Positions 40,241-47,491 of a stretch of DNA of 54,672 nt are shown piece by piece. Within the stretch, counting starts at the first letter, position 1; the number at the start of each line of letters is the position of its first letter. A model generated the notes under the pieces. It had not been told where the DNA came from. It was given only the letters and a program-made list of their open reading frames with translations, and made no database searches. This DNA is from a virus, in the IMG/VR virus record IMGVR_UViG_3300046780_001084, positions 1 to 54,672 of that record; one strand, given 5' to 3'. The translations under genes were made by a program, and so were the position numbers.

Positions 40241-40860
40241 CAGAACTCCAGTGTCAGGGTCAGCCCGCCCATGCCGTGGCTGTTGGCCCAGACGCCTCCC
40301 ATCACAGGTCCGAAGATCCGGTGCTCGACGTTCAAGCCCAACACCGTGTACTTTACCAGATCTGAGTTGAAAGGCAAGAGGGAATACGGCTCGCTCTTGT
40401 GCAAGAGCGCGGCCATGTCGAATCCCGTGTTGACGCTGAGGCGCCAGTCGGAGTGGACATTGTTGATGACGGTCTTGGTGACCTCGTGCTCCTCGATCTT
40501 GACGTCATGCACCACCTCGGTGGACTTCGTCTTGTCCTTCTCGTCGACCTTGTTCTGCTCCTCGGTGTTGGTCTTCGTCTTGTCGTCCGTCGTCACCGTC
40601 GTAGTGACCGTGCCGTCCTTCGCCTTGACGGTGGTCTTGACCTTGTGCACGTCCTTCTGCTGCTGGATCGCGATGTTCTGGAGGGCCGCGATGACCTTGT
40701 CCGTTTCCACTTCCTTGACGATCTGGACGTCGTGAACCACGACAGTCTTCTCGGTCACCACCACCTTGGCTGGTTGTGCGTAACGCCCCGTGGCGTATCC
40801 GCCCGCGACCAGCGCCAGCGCGATGCCGGCCAGAATGCTGTACTTCTTCAGTCCGCTCAT
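40240..40860 (-). CDS. Membrane-anchored Thr/Lys-rich protein, 206 aa
   Basis: MSGLKKYSILAGIALALVAGGYATGRYAQ has one membrane segment. The middle (30-125) is low-complexity with Lys, Thr, Val and Asp and heptad-like VKIEEHEVTKTVINN. The C-terminus is a beta segment (SVNTGFDMAALL, VLGLNVEHRIFGPVMGGVWA, GGLTLTLEF), like an outer-membrane barrel strand set. The ATG at 40860 follows GGAGGG. It might span the periplasm, as a u-spanin or envelope linker does. An M1 motif lies 22-34 bases upstream. Confidence 0.55.
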   Translation of the reverse strand: MSGLKKYSILAGIALALVAGGYATGRYAQPAKVVVTEKTVVVHDVQIVKEVETDKVIAALQNIAIQQQKDVHKVKTTVKAKDGTVTTTVTTDDKTKTNTEEQNKVDEKDKTKSTEVVHDVKIEEHEVTKTVINNVHSDWRLSVNTGFDMAALLHKSEPYSLLPFNSDLVKYTVLGLNVEHRIFGPVMGGVWANSHGMGGLTLTLEF

Positions 40861-40881
40861 TCTCGTACCCTCCGTCTCATT

Positions 40882-40894
40882 GACTACTGAATCT
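40882..40894 (-). promoter_or_regulatory. M1 motif before membrane-anchored gene
   Basis: Coding-strand AGATTCAGTAGTC, upstream of the ATG at 40860. On the other strand the same bases read GAATCTTCCC, resembling M2. It lies next to the divergent sigma70-type promoter of the regulator gene. Confidence 0.4.
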
Positions 40895-40898
40895 TCCC

Positions 40899-40927
40899 TT
40901 GACAAAGCAAGTCCCGTGCCATAGACT
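40899..40927 (+). promoter_or_regulatory. Sigma70-type promoter of sigma-like/NUMOD1 gene
   Basis: TTGACA, 17 bases, TAGACT: a near-consensus host promoter, the best of its kind in the window. The ATG at 40979 follows GAGGAG. Early host-dependent expression is inferred. Confidence 0.68.
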
Positions 40928-40944
40928 CAGCGCATCAGAGTCTA
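40922..40944 (+). promoter_or_regulatory. Inverted repeat over -10 of the regulator promoter
   Basis: TAGACTC-AGCGCATCA-GAGTCTA: 7-base arms with a 9-base spacer. The left arm covers the whole -10 hexamer, so it is a good operator candidate, perhaps for autoregulation. It could instead be an mRNA hairpin. Confidence 0.5.
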
Positions 40945-40978
40945 GCAAGACCTGTACCACCCACGAAAGAGGAGCACT

Positions 40979-42151
40979 ATGGTCTCGAAATTTGAAACGC
41001 GCATTACAAATCAGCTCAAGTCCTGGCTCGCAGCGGTCGGCATCGGCTTCGAGGATAGCACGAACGGGCTGGTCGTCACCAGCAAAGAAGGGTCGAAGGT
41101 ACCGGTCACCGTGGTGATGAAGGGTACGGTCCCCGCCACGGGCCTTTCCATCCAGGCCAAGGACGTGGGCGCCAGGGACCTCAGGAAGGCCCTGAAGGCC
41201 TTCGGCGGGCTCCAGGAGGCCCTGGGGTACACGCCCCCAAAGGTCCCCGTAGATCGAGGCCCCGTGCCCACCCGCAAGGCCCACTTCTCGGACGACTTCG
41301 AGCTGGTGGCCCTGCGCCACAACGACTTCCGCCGCTCGCCGAACCCGACGAACGCGGAGCTGATGTCGTTCAAGACCGTGATCGACAAGGCGGTTTGGTG
41401 GTTCTTCAAGAAGAACATCCAGAACTGCGCCGACCACGGCATGGAGGTCGATGACCTGCGCTCCTACGCCATGGCCTGGACGTGCAGCTACCTCGCCCTC
41501 TACCGGACCGAGGAGAGCCGCGAGGTCAACGAGAAGCACCTCTGCCAGTCGCTGAAGCAGCGGTTCATGGACTTCCGCGACTACCTCGACAAGAAGGCCC
41601 GCAACGTGCTGCCGATGCTGGACGATGCCTACATCGCCCTCCACGGGCGGCCGTACGAGTACAGCAACAAGAGCGAGTGGTACGCCACCGAGGCCGACCA
41701 GGACAACGACTGGGAGATCCCGCCCGGCGGCGAGGACAAGGAATCCGAGGCCGCCAAGCACAGCCGCAAGGACGCCACCGTCGCCCTGGACGAGGCCCTG
41801 GCCGCGCTGCCGCACGAGCGCCTGGTGGAGGTGCTGTCGGACGCCGTGAAGAACGACCGCATCCACCTGGATGCGCGCCGCGCGGCTTCCCGGAAGCTCC
41901 AGATGCACGCCCGGAAGTGCACCGAGTGCTCGGGGGCAGACCTGCCCCGCGCGCCCGGGGACGGCTCCGTGCCGAACAACCTGCCGATCCAGGACGAGAA
42001 GGGCACCGTGTTCCAGAGCGCCAAGGAGGCGGCCCAGGCCCACAAGGTCTACCCGAGCAACGTCCGCGCCGTCCTCAGCGGCCGGTACAGTCACACGGGC
42101 GGTCACCGCTTCAGCTACGTCCGGCCGGTATCCGCCACGGCGCAAGCCTAA
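40979..42151 (+). CDS. Sigma-factor-like regulator with NUMOD1-type C-terminal HTH, 390 aa
   Basis: Residues about 100-230 (FKTVIDKAVWWFFKKNIQ, HGMEVDDLRSYAMAWTCSYLALYR, LKQRFMDFRDYLDKKARNVLPML) resemble the region 2 helices of sigma70-type factors as found in some phage late-transcription proteins. A CTEC motif around 308-318 may bind zinc. Residues 340-385 (GTVFQSAKEAAQAHKVYPSNVRAVLSGRYSHTGGHRFSYV) match NUMOD1-type DNA-binding helices. It is the only rightward gene between two leftward blocks and has its own host-type promoter. A role in recognising the phage-specific M1 or M2 motifs is inference. Confidence 0.55.
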   Translation: MVSKFETRITNQLKSWLAAVGIGFEDSTNGLVVTSKEGSKVPVTVVMKGTVPATGLSIQAKDVGARDLRKALKAFGGLQEALGYTPPKVPVDRGPVPTRKAHFSDDFELVALRHNDFRRSPNPTNAELMSFKTVIDKAVWWFFKKNIQNCADHGMEVDDLRSYAMAWTCSYLALYRTEESREVNEKHLCQSLKQRFMDFRDYLDKKARNVLPMLDDAYIALHGRPYEYSNKSEWYATEADQDNDWEIPPGGEDKESEAAKHSRKDATVALDEALAALPHERLVEVLSDAVKNDRIHLDARRAASRKLQMHARKCTECSGADLPRAPGDGSVPNNLPIQDEKGTVFQSAKEAAQAHKVYPSNVRAVLSGRYSHTGGHRFSYVRPVSATAQA

Positions 42152-43185
42152 CGGATACTGATGAACAGCTTCCCCGCGCCGACCGGCTTGGCGGCGCGGA
42201 AGAGGTCGTGGACCTCCTGGAAGCTCATCTCGCCGAGGTCGTGGTAGGGCTTCGGCGGGACCATCACGTAGGTCTCCATGTCCGAGAACTCGCGCACGAG
42301 CCTCGACGTCTCCTTGGCGGCGTCGGGGTCGAGCGCGAGGTAGATGCGCTTGATGCCCGAGCCCCAGATGGCGCTGACCTGCTCGCGCGTGAGTCGCGAG
42401 GGGTCCCGCAGCGTTCGGATCTGGCCGGGTCCGATGGCCTTGCCCATCGTGGCCACGTTGCCTCCGCAGGCGTCGGCCTTGATGGCATCGATCGGACCTT
42501 CGCAAACGACCGCGTGCTCCGAGTCGACGAGGTTGTTGGCGAACATCACGACGTGCGCGGTGGGCACGTCCTTGCTCGAAAGCATCTTCGCCGCGGTCTG
42601 GACCCGCTCCTCCTCATCGCTCCACACCTCGTGCGGAACGATGAGACGCTTCTGCCAGCCTACCAGTCGGTCCCCCAGCTCGACCGGAAAGACGACCCGG
42701 CGCTCGGTCGGGGCGTACCTGAGATGGTAGCGCTTCGCCATCTCCAGATCGATGCCACGGCCGGCGAGGTACTCGACGCCTTTGACCGCGTGCTTGTGCG
42801 TGATCGGAAAATAGTCCAAGGGATAGGCCATCGTCGGGATGTCCACGGCGTCAACGTCGATGATGTCGTCGTCCCCGAAGAACTCGCCGAGCTGGATGTC
42901 CAGCTCGATGGCAGTGCCGGAGAAGTTCGAGCCGTAGAGGAAGGTGCGAACCTCCTTCAGCGGGGTCAGGGCCAGATCGGCGAGCGCGAACTCCGGGCGG
43001 CCCTGGAACCGGAACTCACCGGTCGCGCACTTGAAGCACTTGAACTTGCCGTTCCGCTTCTCCATGTAGAGCTTCTGCACCCCGCGGCACCGGGGGCAGT
43101 CGAAGACGTAGCTTCGGGAGTTTTGCTTGTACGAGAGGCCGTGGCCCTCGACGAACTCCCGCAGCTTTTCGCCGTCGCAGATCAC
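42148..43185 (-). CDS. DnaG-like DNA primase, 345 aa
   Basis: The N-terminal zinc finger is FDCPRCRGVQ with KCFKCAT at about residues 25-55. The catalytic TOPRIM domain has AVVCEGPIDAIKA (the conserved Glu) and YLALDPDAAK (DxD). It makes primers for the C-family polymerase. At 345 residues there is no room for a helicase or a full DnaB-binding domain. GTG at 43185 overlaps the upstream stop (GTGA). The stop overlaps the end of the convergent regulator gene by 4 bases (42148-42151). Confidence 0.85.
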   Translation of the reverse strand: MICDGEKLREFVEGHGLSYKQNSRSYVFDCPRCRGVQKLYMEKRNGKFKCFKCATGEFRFQGRPEFALADLALTPLKEVRTFLYGSNFSGTAIELDIQLGEFFGDDDIIDVDAVDIPTMAYPLDYFPITHKHAVKGVEYLAGRGIDLEMAKRYHLRYAPTERRVVFPVELGDRLVGWQKRLIVPHEVWSDEEERVQTAAKMLSSKDVPTAHVVMFANNLVDSEHAVVCEGPIDAIKADACGGNVATMGKAIGPGQIRTLRDPSRLTREQVSAIWGSGIKRIYLALDPDAAKETSRLVREFSDMETYVMVPPKPYHDLGEMSFQEVHDLFRAAKPVGAGKLFISIR

Positions 43186-43577
43186 TTGCGCGGGGGAGCG
43201 CCGTGCTGCTCCATGCAGTTGACGGCGATGCCCGCAACCTTGCGCACGAATTCGAGAGCGCGCTGCTCCGGCTTCTTCTCGGTCGACCACTCGTGCTTGG
43301 CTCGGTCGGTGTACTCCGACAGCAGCAGGATGAACTCTCCGATCGTCAACTTGTTGCCCTGCCACAGGTCATCCTGGTACGCCCGCTCGGTATCGATGGC
43401 GGCGTAGACCTCGGCCCTGGTTGCCACCGGAACCTTCGGCTGGACGTAGTCGCATCTTCCTCCCGCGGTCCGCTCCGCGCGCGTGTTGTCGAAAGGCTTG
43501 TGATAGTAGTGCCCCTCTGAGCCGCACGCTCCCGGAGAGTTCGTGCAGCGCTGACCTGGCTTCAAGTTCTTGCTCAT
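43182..43577 (-). CDS. Hypothetical phage protein, possibly MazG-like helical, 131 aa
   Basis: MSKNLKPGQRCTNSPG start, a central Cys/Gly segment, then YAAIDTERAYQDDLWQGNKLTIGEFILLLSEYTDRAKHEW and RALEFVRKVAGIAVNCMEQHGAP. The helical second half with ERxxQDxxW and later E/D residues recalls the all-alpha NTP pyrophosphatase/MazG-like proteins common near phage replication genes, which hydrolyse nucleotides. The metal ligands are not clear enough for certainty. Its stop overlaps the primase start. Confidence 0.5.
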   Translation of the reverse strand: MSKNLKPGQRCTNSPGACGSEGHYYHKPFDNTRAERTAGGRCDYVQPKVPVATRAEVYAAIDTERAYQDDLWQGNKLTIGEFILLLSEYTDRAKHEWSTEKKPEQRALEFVRKVAGIAVNCMEQHGAPPRK

Positions 43578-43581
43578 GGCT

Positions 43582-44694
43582 TTACTCGTCGTCTGCTGAG
43601 TTCTTGGCGTCTTCCGCGTCGAACACGCCACGCGTGTCGCGAGCGAACAGCTCCGCCACGATCTCGTCGCACAGAGCCTGGTCCTTCTTCAGGTCTTCCC
43701 AGACCTTCTCCTTGCCGCGCCACTCGTGCGCGCCGAACTTGTACTGGCTCAGGCTCGGACGCTCGATGATGCCACGGTTGACGCCGAGGGTGAAGACCTC
43801 TTCCCAGGCGTTAACGAGCCCCGTGCGGTGACCCAGCGTGAACTCGCCGACGCGACCCTTAGGACCGCAGGACGAGTCCTTCATCGTCACCTTGATCTTG
43901 TGCGCCGTCTTCTCGCCCTTGGAGTTCTTGTCCATGTCCGTGGCGTCGGTGTCACGGAACTCCTTGCCGTCCAGAGACACGCGGCCTTCGACGTTGCGGT
44001 TCGGCTCGACGTACACGAAGTACTCACCGAAGTGCTGGAGCGCGAACGGGAGGGCCATGCGGACCTTGTTGCCGCGCTTCTGCTCCAGAGCGTCCATCTC
44101 CACGCGGACCTGGCAGACGACCAGCAGCGCGATCTTGTGATCGCGGATGGGCTTGAGGATGCGCTTGAACCCGCGGCCGAGCGTACGTGCCTCGTCGGCG
44201 ACGAACTGCTTTTCGAGCGTGGTGGCCTCGTTGGCCGACATGCCCTGGATGCTGTTCGCCGAGTCGATGATGATCGCCGCGATGTTCAGCCCGTCCTTGC
44301 ACATGGCCGGGATGTCGTTGCTGATGCGGTCGAAGATCTCGACGGGGTCGTTCGTCTGCCAGACGATGAACCTCTTCGGGTCGATGCCGAAGTCCTTCGC
44401 CAGCTCTTCCGGCGTGGCCTGCACCTGCGCGCGGAACTCGGCGTCGACCTTGATGACGAACGCCGTGGGATCGTTCTGGTGAATCCAGCCAGCGCACATG
44501 TTCGAGATGAGCGACTTGCCGCCCTTCGGGGGTCCGCCGAGGATGACGGAGTAGCCGCGCGGGAGACCGTGGCCCTTGCCGAAGATGAAGTCCACCGATG
44601 GGCTGGAGGTGCGGATGACGTTCTGGTGCGGGTCGAGCCATTCGGTGACCGCGTCGTCGTACTTCGTGAGTGCTGCGAACCAATCTTTTGCCAT
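43582..44694 (-). CDS. UvsX/RecA-like recombinase, 370 aa
   Basis: Walker A is LGGPPKGGKS (52-61) and Walker B IAAIIIDSANSI (139-149, Asp144). LLVVCQVRVEMDALEQKRGNKVR continues with the L2-like region. The size matches T4 UvsX rather than bacterial RecA. It would pair homologous DNA for replication restart and repair. The acidic C-terminus (FDAEDAKNSADDE) is also typical. The UvsY-like gene lies just upstream. ATG at 44694. Confidence 0.85.
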   Translation of the reverse strand: MAKDWFAALTKYDDAVTEWLDPHQNVIRTSSPSVDFIFGKGHGLPRGYSVILGGPPKGGKSLISNMCAGWIHQNDPTAFVIKVDAEFRAQVQATPEELAKDFGIDPKRFIVWQTNDPVEIFDRISNDIPAMCKDGLNIAAIIIDSANSIQGMSANEATTLEKQFVADEARTLGRGFKRILKPIRDHKIALLVVCQVRVEMDALEQKRGNKVRMALPFALQHFGEYFVYVEPNRNVEGRVSLDGKEFRDTDATDMDKNSKGEKTAHKIKVTMKDSSCGPKGRVGEFTLGHRTGLVNAWEEVFTLGVNRGIIERPSLSQYKFGAHEWRGKEKVWEDLKKDQALCDEIVAELFARDTRGVFDAEDAKNSADDE

Positions 44695-44706
44695 TGTGAT
44701 TCTCCG

Positions 44707-45342
44707 TTACCTGTCGTAGCGAGGTTTTCCGTAGCCCGTCTTGGGCGGGTTTGTGGTTGGTGCTGGGGTTGGGGTTGTGGTTGGCGCTGGGGTGGACTGT
44801 GGTGGACGTGGTTGCGAGAACGGCTTCTGACTGCCGCCACCGCTGAGGTTGGGGTTGTTGATGCGCGTGGACATGTCGTAAGCGTCCTCGCCCATGATCT
44901 TCTTGACCGACGAGTAGGAGTTCTCGAAGGACTTCATCTTGCCCTTGAGCCACTCCTGCGCCGCGAAGATCTGGTCGACGCGATCCTGGAGGGTCTCGTA
45001 CTCGGGGTCGAGGACGATGACGGCGTCGCGCGAGTCCTTCGTCGAAGCGACGTTGCGGGTTTTGAGGAAGTCTTCGGCCTCGTAGAGCAGGATGCGCGCC
45101 TTGCGCTTCTCGACCTGGGCCTTCGCCTTGACGAGGTCGGCCGCGAGGCCCTTGACGAGCTTGTCCGTTTCGAGCCACGCGTAGTTGAACGTGTACAGCA
45201 ACTCCGGCGCCTTCACCGGAGTGACCATGGCGACCTCGCGCTGGCGCGCTTCGGCGGTCAGAATCTCTCCGAGGTTGAGGATCCGGTCGGGCAGGTCCTT
45301 CGTCGCACTCGGAAGCGAAAGTGTCGTACCTTCGATGAGCAT
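44707..45342 (-). CDS. Possible UvsY-like recombination mediator, 211 aa
   Basis: Helix-rich residues 40-160: LLYTFNYAWLETDKLVKGLAADLVKAKAQVEKRKARILLYEAEDFL, then STKDSRDAVIVLDPEYETLQDRVDQIFAAQEWLKGKMKSFENSYSSVKKIMG. The W/Y spacing and the basic helix then acidic Asp-Pro-Glu section resemble UvsY proteins, which load recombinase onto SSB-coated DNA. The C-terminus is a Pro/Thr tail (PAPTTTPTPAPTTNPP). The assignment leans on its place between the UvsX-like and SSB-like genes. The leader is structured and may hide the ribosome site. Confidence 0.55.
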   Translation of the reverse strand: MLIEGTTLSLPSATKDLPDRILNLGEILTAEARQREVAMVTPVKAPELLYTFNYAWLETDKLVKGLAADLVKAKAQVEKRKARILLYEAEDFLKTRNVASTKDSRDAVIVLDPEYETLQDRVDQIFAAQEWLKGKMKSFENSYSSVKKIMGEDAYDMSTRINNPNLSGGGSQKPFSQPRPPQSTPAPTTTPTPAPTTNPPKTGYGKPRYDR

Positions 45343-45447
45343 GTGTCCCCTGTTGAAAGGGGTCGGGTGTTTAACTATGACAGATCCTCCCTGCGAGGAT
45401 CACATCGTCCGGAGACATCCTCCGGCACTATGCCCCGACCGGAGGTG
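45343..45447 (-). promoter_or_regulatory. Structured 5' leader of UvsY-like gene
   Basis: Read 5'-3' on the minus strand: GGTCGGG (45440-45434), hairpin CCGGAG-GATGT-CTCCGG, hairpin GATCCTC-GCAGG-GAGGATC (7 bp), then CCCGACC (45367-45361), which can pair with the first segment. That closes a three-way junction. Just after it, CCCC can pair with the GGGG of the ribosome site 8 bases later. The two CCCC and CCCGACC pairings share bases 45361-45362, so the two states exclude each other. This looks like a riboswitch or protein-sensing leader; no ligand is known. Confidence 0.55.
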
Positions 45448-46647
45448 TTAGGCGGGCTGCTGTGAGTTGAAGAACTTGAGGAAGTCCTCGTCGTTCATGT
45501 CGAGCGGGTTCTGCGCGGGAGCAGCATCCGCCGCCGGGGCGGGAGCCACCTCGGCCTTCTCCGCCGCCTTCGCCGCCGTGACGGCCGCAGCCGCGCGGCG
45601 TGCCGCCTCTTCCGCCTTGGCCTTCGCCTCGGCCACGACCTTGGCCTTCGCCTCGTCCGCCTTCTTGGCGAAGATCGCCTCGGCCTTGGCCCTCATCTCC
45701 GGCGTGATGGTCGGAGCCGACACGGTGCCGGTGGCAGCGATGCCCTGGGGAGCCGTGCGAGCGGCAGGCGGCGCATCGCCGACCTCCCCCTCTTCACGGT
45801 CGGAGGCCTGGACCTGGCGCGAGACCTGCTGCTCGCGCGCACCGAAGATCTTGTCGACCGCCTCGGGCGAAGCGTCGCTCTGGACGAGGGCGTAGATCTG
45901 CTCCTCGCTCAGCAGCGTGCCGCCGAGAGTCGCCAGGTCGCGGCACTCCTTGAGGCCGCGGGCCTGCTCTTCGGGGGTGAGAGGCGCCAGCTCGATGTCG
46001 AGCGAGCCCTTGCGCTCGCCCGGCCGCATGACGACCTCGACGACGTCGGGGACGCTGAAGCCGTCACCCAGGCGCTTGATGTTGAACCACACGCCCTGGT
46101 CGAGATCGAGAGCGTCGATCTGCTGGTTGTCCAGCAGCTCGGCGATCTTGGAGTCGATGCCCTTCTTGTGCGTCTTGTGGTTGATCTTGTAGTCGCCGAA
46201 CGAGCGGTCCTTGTACATCACGTTGATGTACCACTTGCGCTCCGGCGCGTGCTGCTGGAGCCAGAGGTCGAAGGCCTTCATGTCGGGGTCGGCCTTGACC
46301 GCCTTATCGTCCATGCCCTTCGCCTTCAGCACGGCCTCGTAGGCGGTGGCTTCCTTCTCCTTGGCGCGGAAGTTGTCGCACTCCGGGCACGCCTGGCGGA
46401 CCATGCCGCTGCGGCGATCCTTGTCCTCGATGCAGCGGAACGGCCGCACCGTGGTCTTCGTGGCGTCGCTGCGCGAGATGCCAGCGTAGCCCCAGTGGGT
46501 CGTGTAGTAGACCGCCCACTTGCCCTCGTCTCCCAGGGAGTGCATCGGGGGCATGATGCGGATCACGTTGTCCCCCGGCCCCTTGCCCGGCTTCCCGGTC
46601 TTCTGAAACTTCTGATCGCTGCCGTACTTCGCTTTGCCGTATCCCAT
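45448..46647 (-). CDS. gp32-like single-stranded DNA-binding protein, 399 aa
   Basis: Starts MGYGKAKYGSDQKFQKTGKPGKG, basic. DNVIRIMPPMHSLGDEGKWAVYYTTHWGY leads to FRCIEDKDRRSGMVRQACPECDNFR, an OB-like strand pattern with a Cys pair that may hold zinc, as in T4 gp32-type SSBs. Residues 260-385 are Ala/Lys/Glu-rich and helical. The C-terminus DMNDEDFLKFFNSQQPA is an acidic tip typical of SSBs, which recruits partner proteins. Position beside polymerase, UvsX-like and UvsY-like genes fits. The long A-rich structured leader parallels the gp32 autoregulation region. Confidence 0.7.
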   Translation of the reverse strand: MGYGKAKYGSDQKFQKTGKPGKGPGDNVIRIMPPMHSLGDEGKWAVYYTTHWGYAGISRSDATKTTVRPFRCIEDKDRRSGMVRQACPECDNFRAKEKEATAYEAVLKAKGMDDKAVKADPDMKAFDLWLQQHAPERKWYINVMYKDRSFGDYKINHKTHKKGIDSKIAELLDNQQIDALDLDQGVWFNIKRLGDGFSVPDVVEVVMRPGERKGSLDIELAPLTPEEQARGLKECRDLATLGGTLLSEEQIYALVQSDASPEAVDKIFGAREQQVSRQVQASDREEGEVGDAPPAARTAPQGIAATGTVSAPTITPEMRAKAEAIFAKKADEAKAKVVAEAKAKAEEAARRAAAAVTAAKAAEKAEVAPAPAADAAPAQNPLDMNDEDFLKFFNSQQPA

Positions 46648-46738
46648 GGCGTACTCCTGATTTTGGTTCTTGCTTACTGCTTTGGCCGAGGAACCATTCC
46701 CCGGCCTCCCTGTTGGTGGGAGCTTGTTACTCCCACAG
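46648..46738 (-). promoter_or_regulatory. Structured and A-rich leader of SSB-like gene
   Basis: Two hairpins in the leader: GTGGGAG-TAACAAG-CTCCCAC (7 bp, 46716-46736), then GGCCGGGGAA-TGG-TTCCTCGGCC (10 bp, one G-U, 46684-46706). A purine/A-rich unpaired stretch (AAAGCAGTAAGCAAGAACC) runs on to AGGAG. T4 gene 32 mRNA has a pseudoknot and AU-rich leader bound by its own SSB, so the same may hold here. Confidence 0.5.
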
Positions 46739-46751
46739 TTCTACTGAATCT
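46739..46751 (-). promoter_or_regulatory. M1 motif before SSB leader
   Basis: Coding-strand AGATTCAGTAGAA, directly after the stop of the 246-aa gene and just before the first leader hairpin. Inferred promoter; start of the mRNA would lie close to the hairpin. Confidence 0.5.
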
Positions 46752-47491
46752 CAGGCTGAAGCTTTGATGCCCAACCCGTCCCGAAAGATTGTGGCTGCCG
46801 TTTCCTCATTCACGGTATCGATCGAGTCGAGGTCGACGTTGGTGACCTTCGTGAACAGGCCCGCGAGCGGAGCGCGGGTGGTGGCGGAGGCGTTCTTCAC
46901 GACCACCACCAAACGCTTGCCGTTGAAGTCCTTCGCGAGAGCCTGGGTCACGATGTCGGACTGGGCCGAGACCGTCACCGGGACGCTGCCGTTCGAGCGC
47001 GCGACCAGCTCGCGGATGTAGTCCACCAGCTTCTCGCGGTTCTTGACGACGCGCAGCTCGCTGATCTGGGTGCGGTTCAGCGACCCGTCGTAGCCGGTCT
47101 TCTCGACCAGCTCGCGCAAGGCGTGGTCCATCAGGCCGATCTGGGTGATGGAGAACTCCTTGTTGGGGCCGATGCTGTACTGGACGGCATCCGCCAGCTT
47201 CCGGAAGATCTCCTCCGCGTCCACCAGCACCGCGCCGTTGTCCATCGCGATGTTGACGAACTGCTGGCCCTTCGCCTCGTCGCCCTCCAGGAAGAATCCG
47301 TACGACGAGCGCAGGATGCGCGTGAGGTACTCCAGGCGGAGCTTGGGAAGCTTCACCTTGGCCTGGGCGATCCGCACCTCGATGCCCGGTCGACCCGGCA
47401 GCGGGAACTCCTCGGCGCTCTGCTTCGAGAACTTCTCCGTCTTCCTGTAGTCCTTCAGAATCTCATCCAACGTTCGCGGCAGGTTGTTCAT
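46751..47491 (-). CDS. Hypothetical replication-region protein, 246 aa
   Basis: MNNLPRTLDEILKDYRKTEKFSKQSAEEFPLPGRPGIEVRIAQ start, then a helical core with SYGFFLEGDEAKGQQFVNIAMDNGAVLVDAEEIFRKLADAVQ and a C-terminal alpha/beta part (GKRLVVVVKNASATTRAPLAGLF). No motif recognised. It overlaps the end of the polymerase gene by 29 bases, so it is translated with it, and it precedes the SSB-like gene. A polymerase accessory function is possible. Confidence 0.6.
   Translation of the reverse strand: MNNLPRTLDEILKDYRKTEKFSKQSAEEFPLPGRPGIEVRIAQAKVKLPKLRLEYLTRILRSSYGFFLEGDEAKGQQFVNIAMDNGAVLVDAEEIFRKLADAVQYSIGPNKEFSITQIGLMDHALRELVEKTGYDGSLNRTQISELRVVKNREKLVDYIRELVARSNGSVPVTVSAQSDIVTQALAKDFNGKRLVVVVKNASATTRAPLAGLFTKVTNVDLDSIDTVNEETAATIFRDGLGIKASA

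Noticed and set aside
44740-44830. GGTTGTGGTTGGTGCTGGGG repeats as a regulatory or CRISPR-like repeat
   Set aside because: They encode the Pro/Thr tail of the UvsY-like protein, so they are a coding low-complexity stretch. No CRISPR array is present anywhere in the window.
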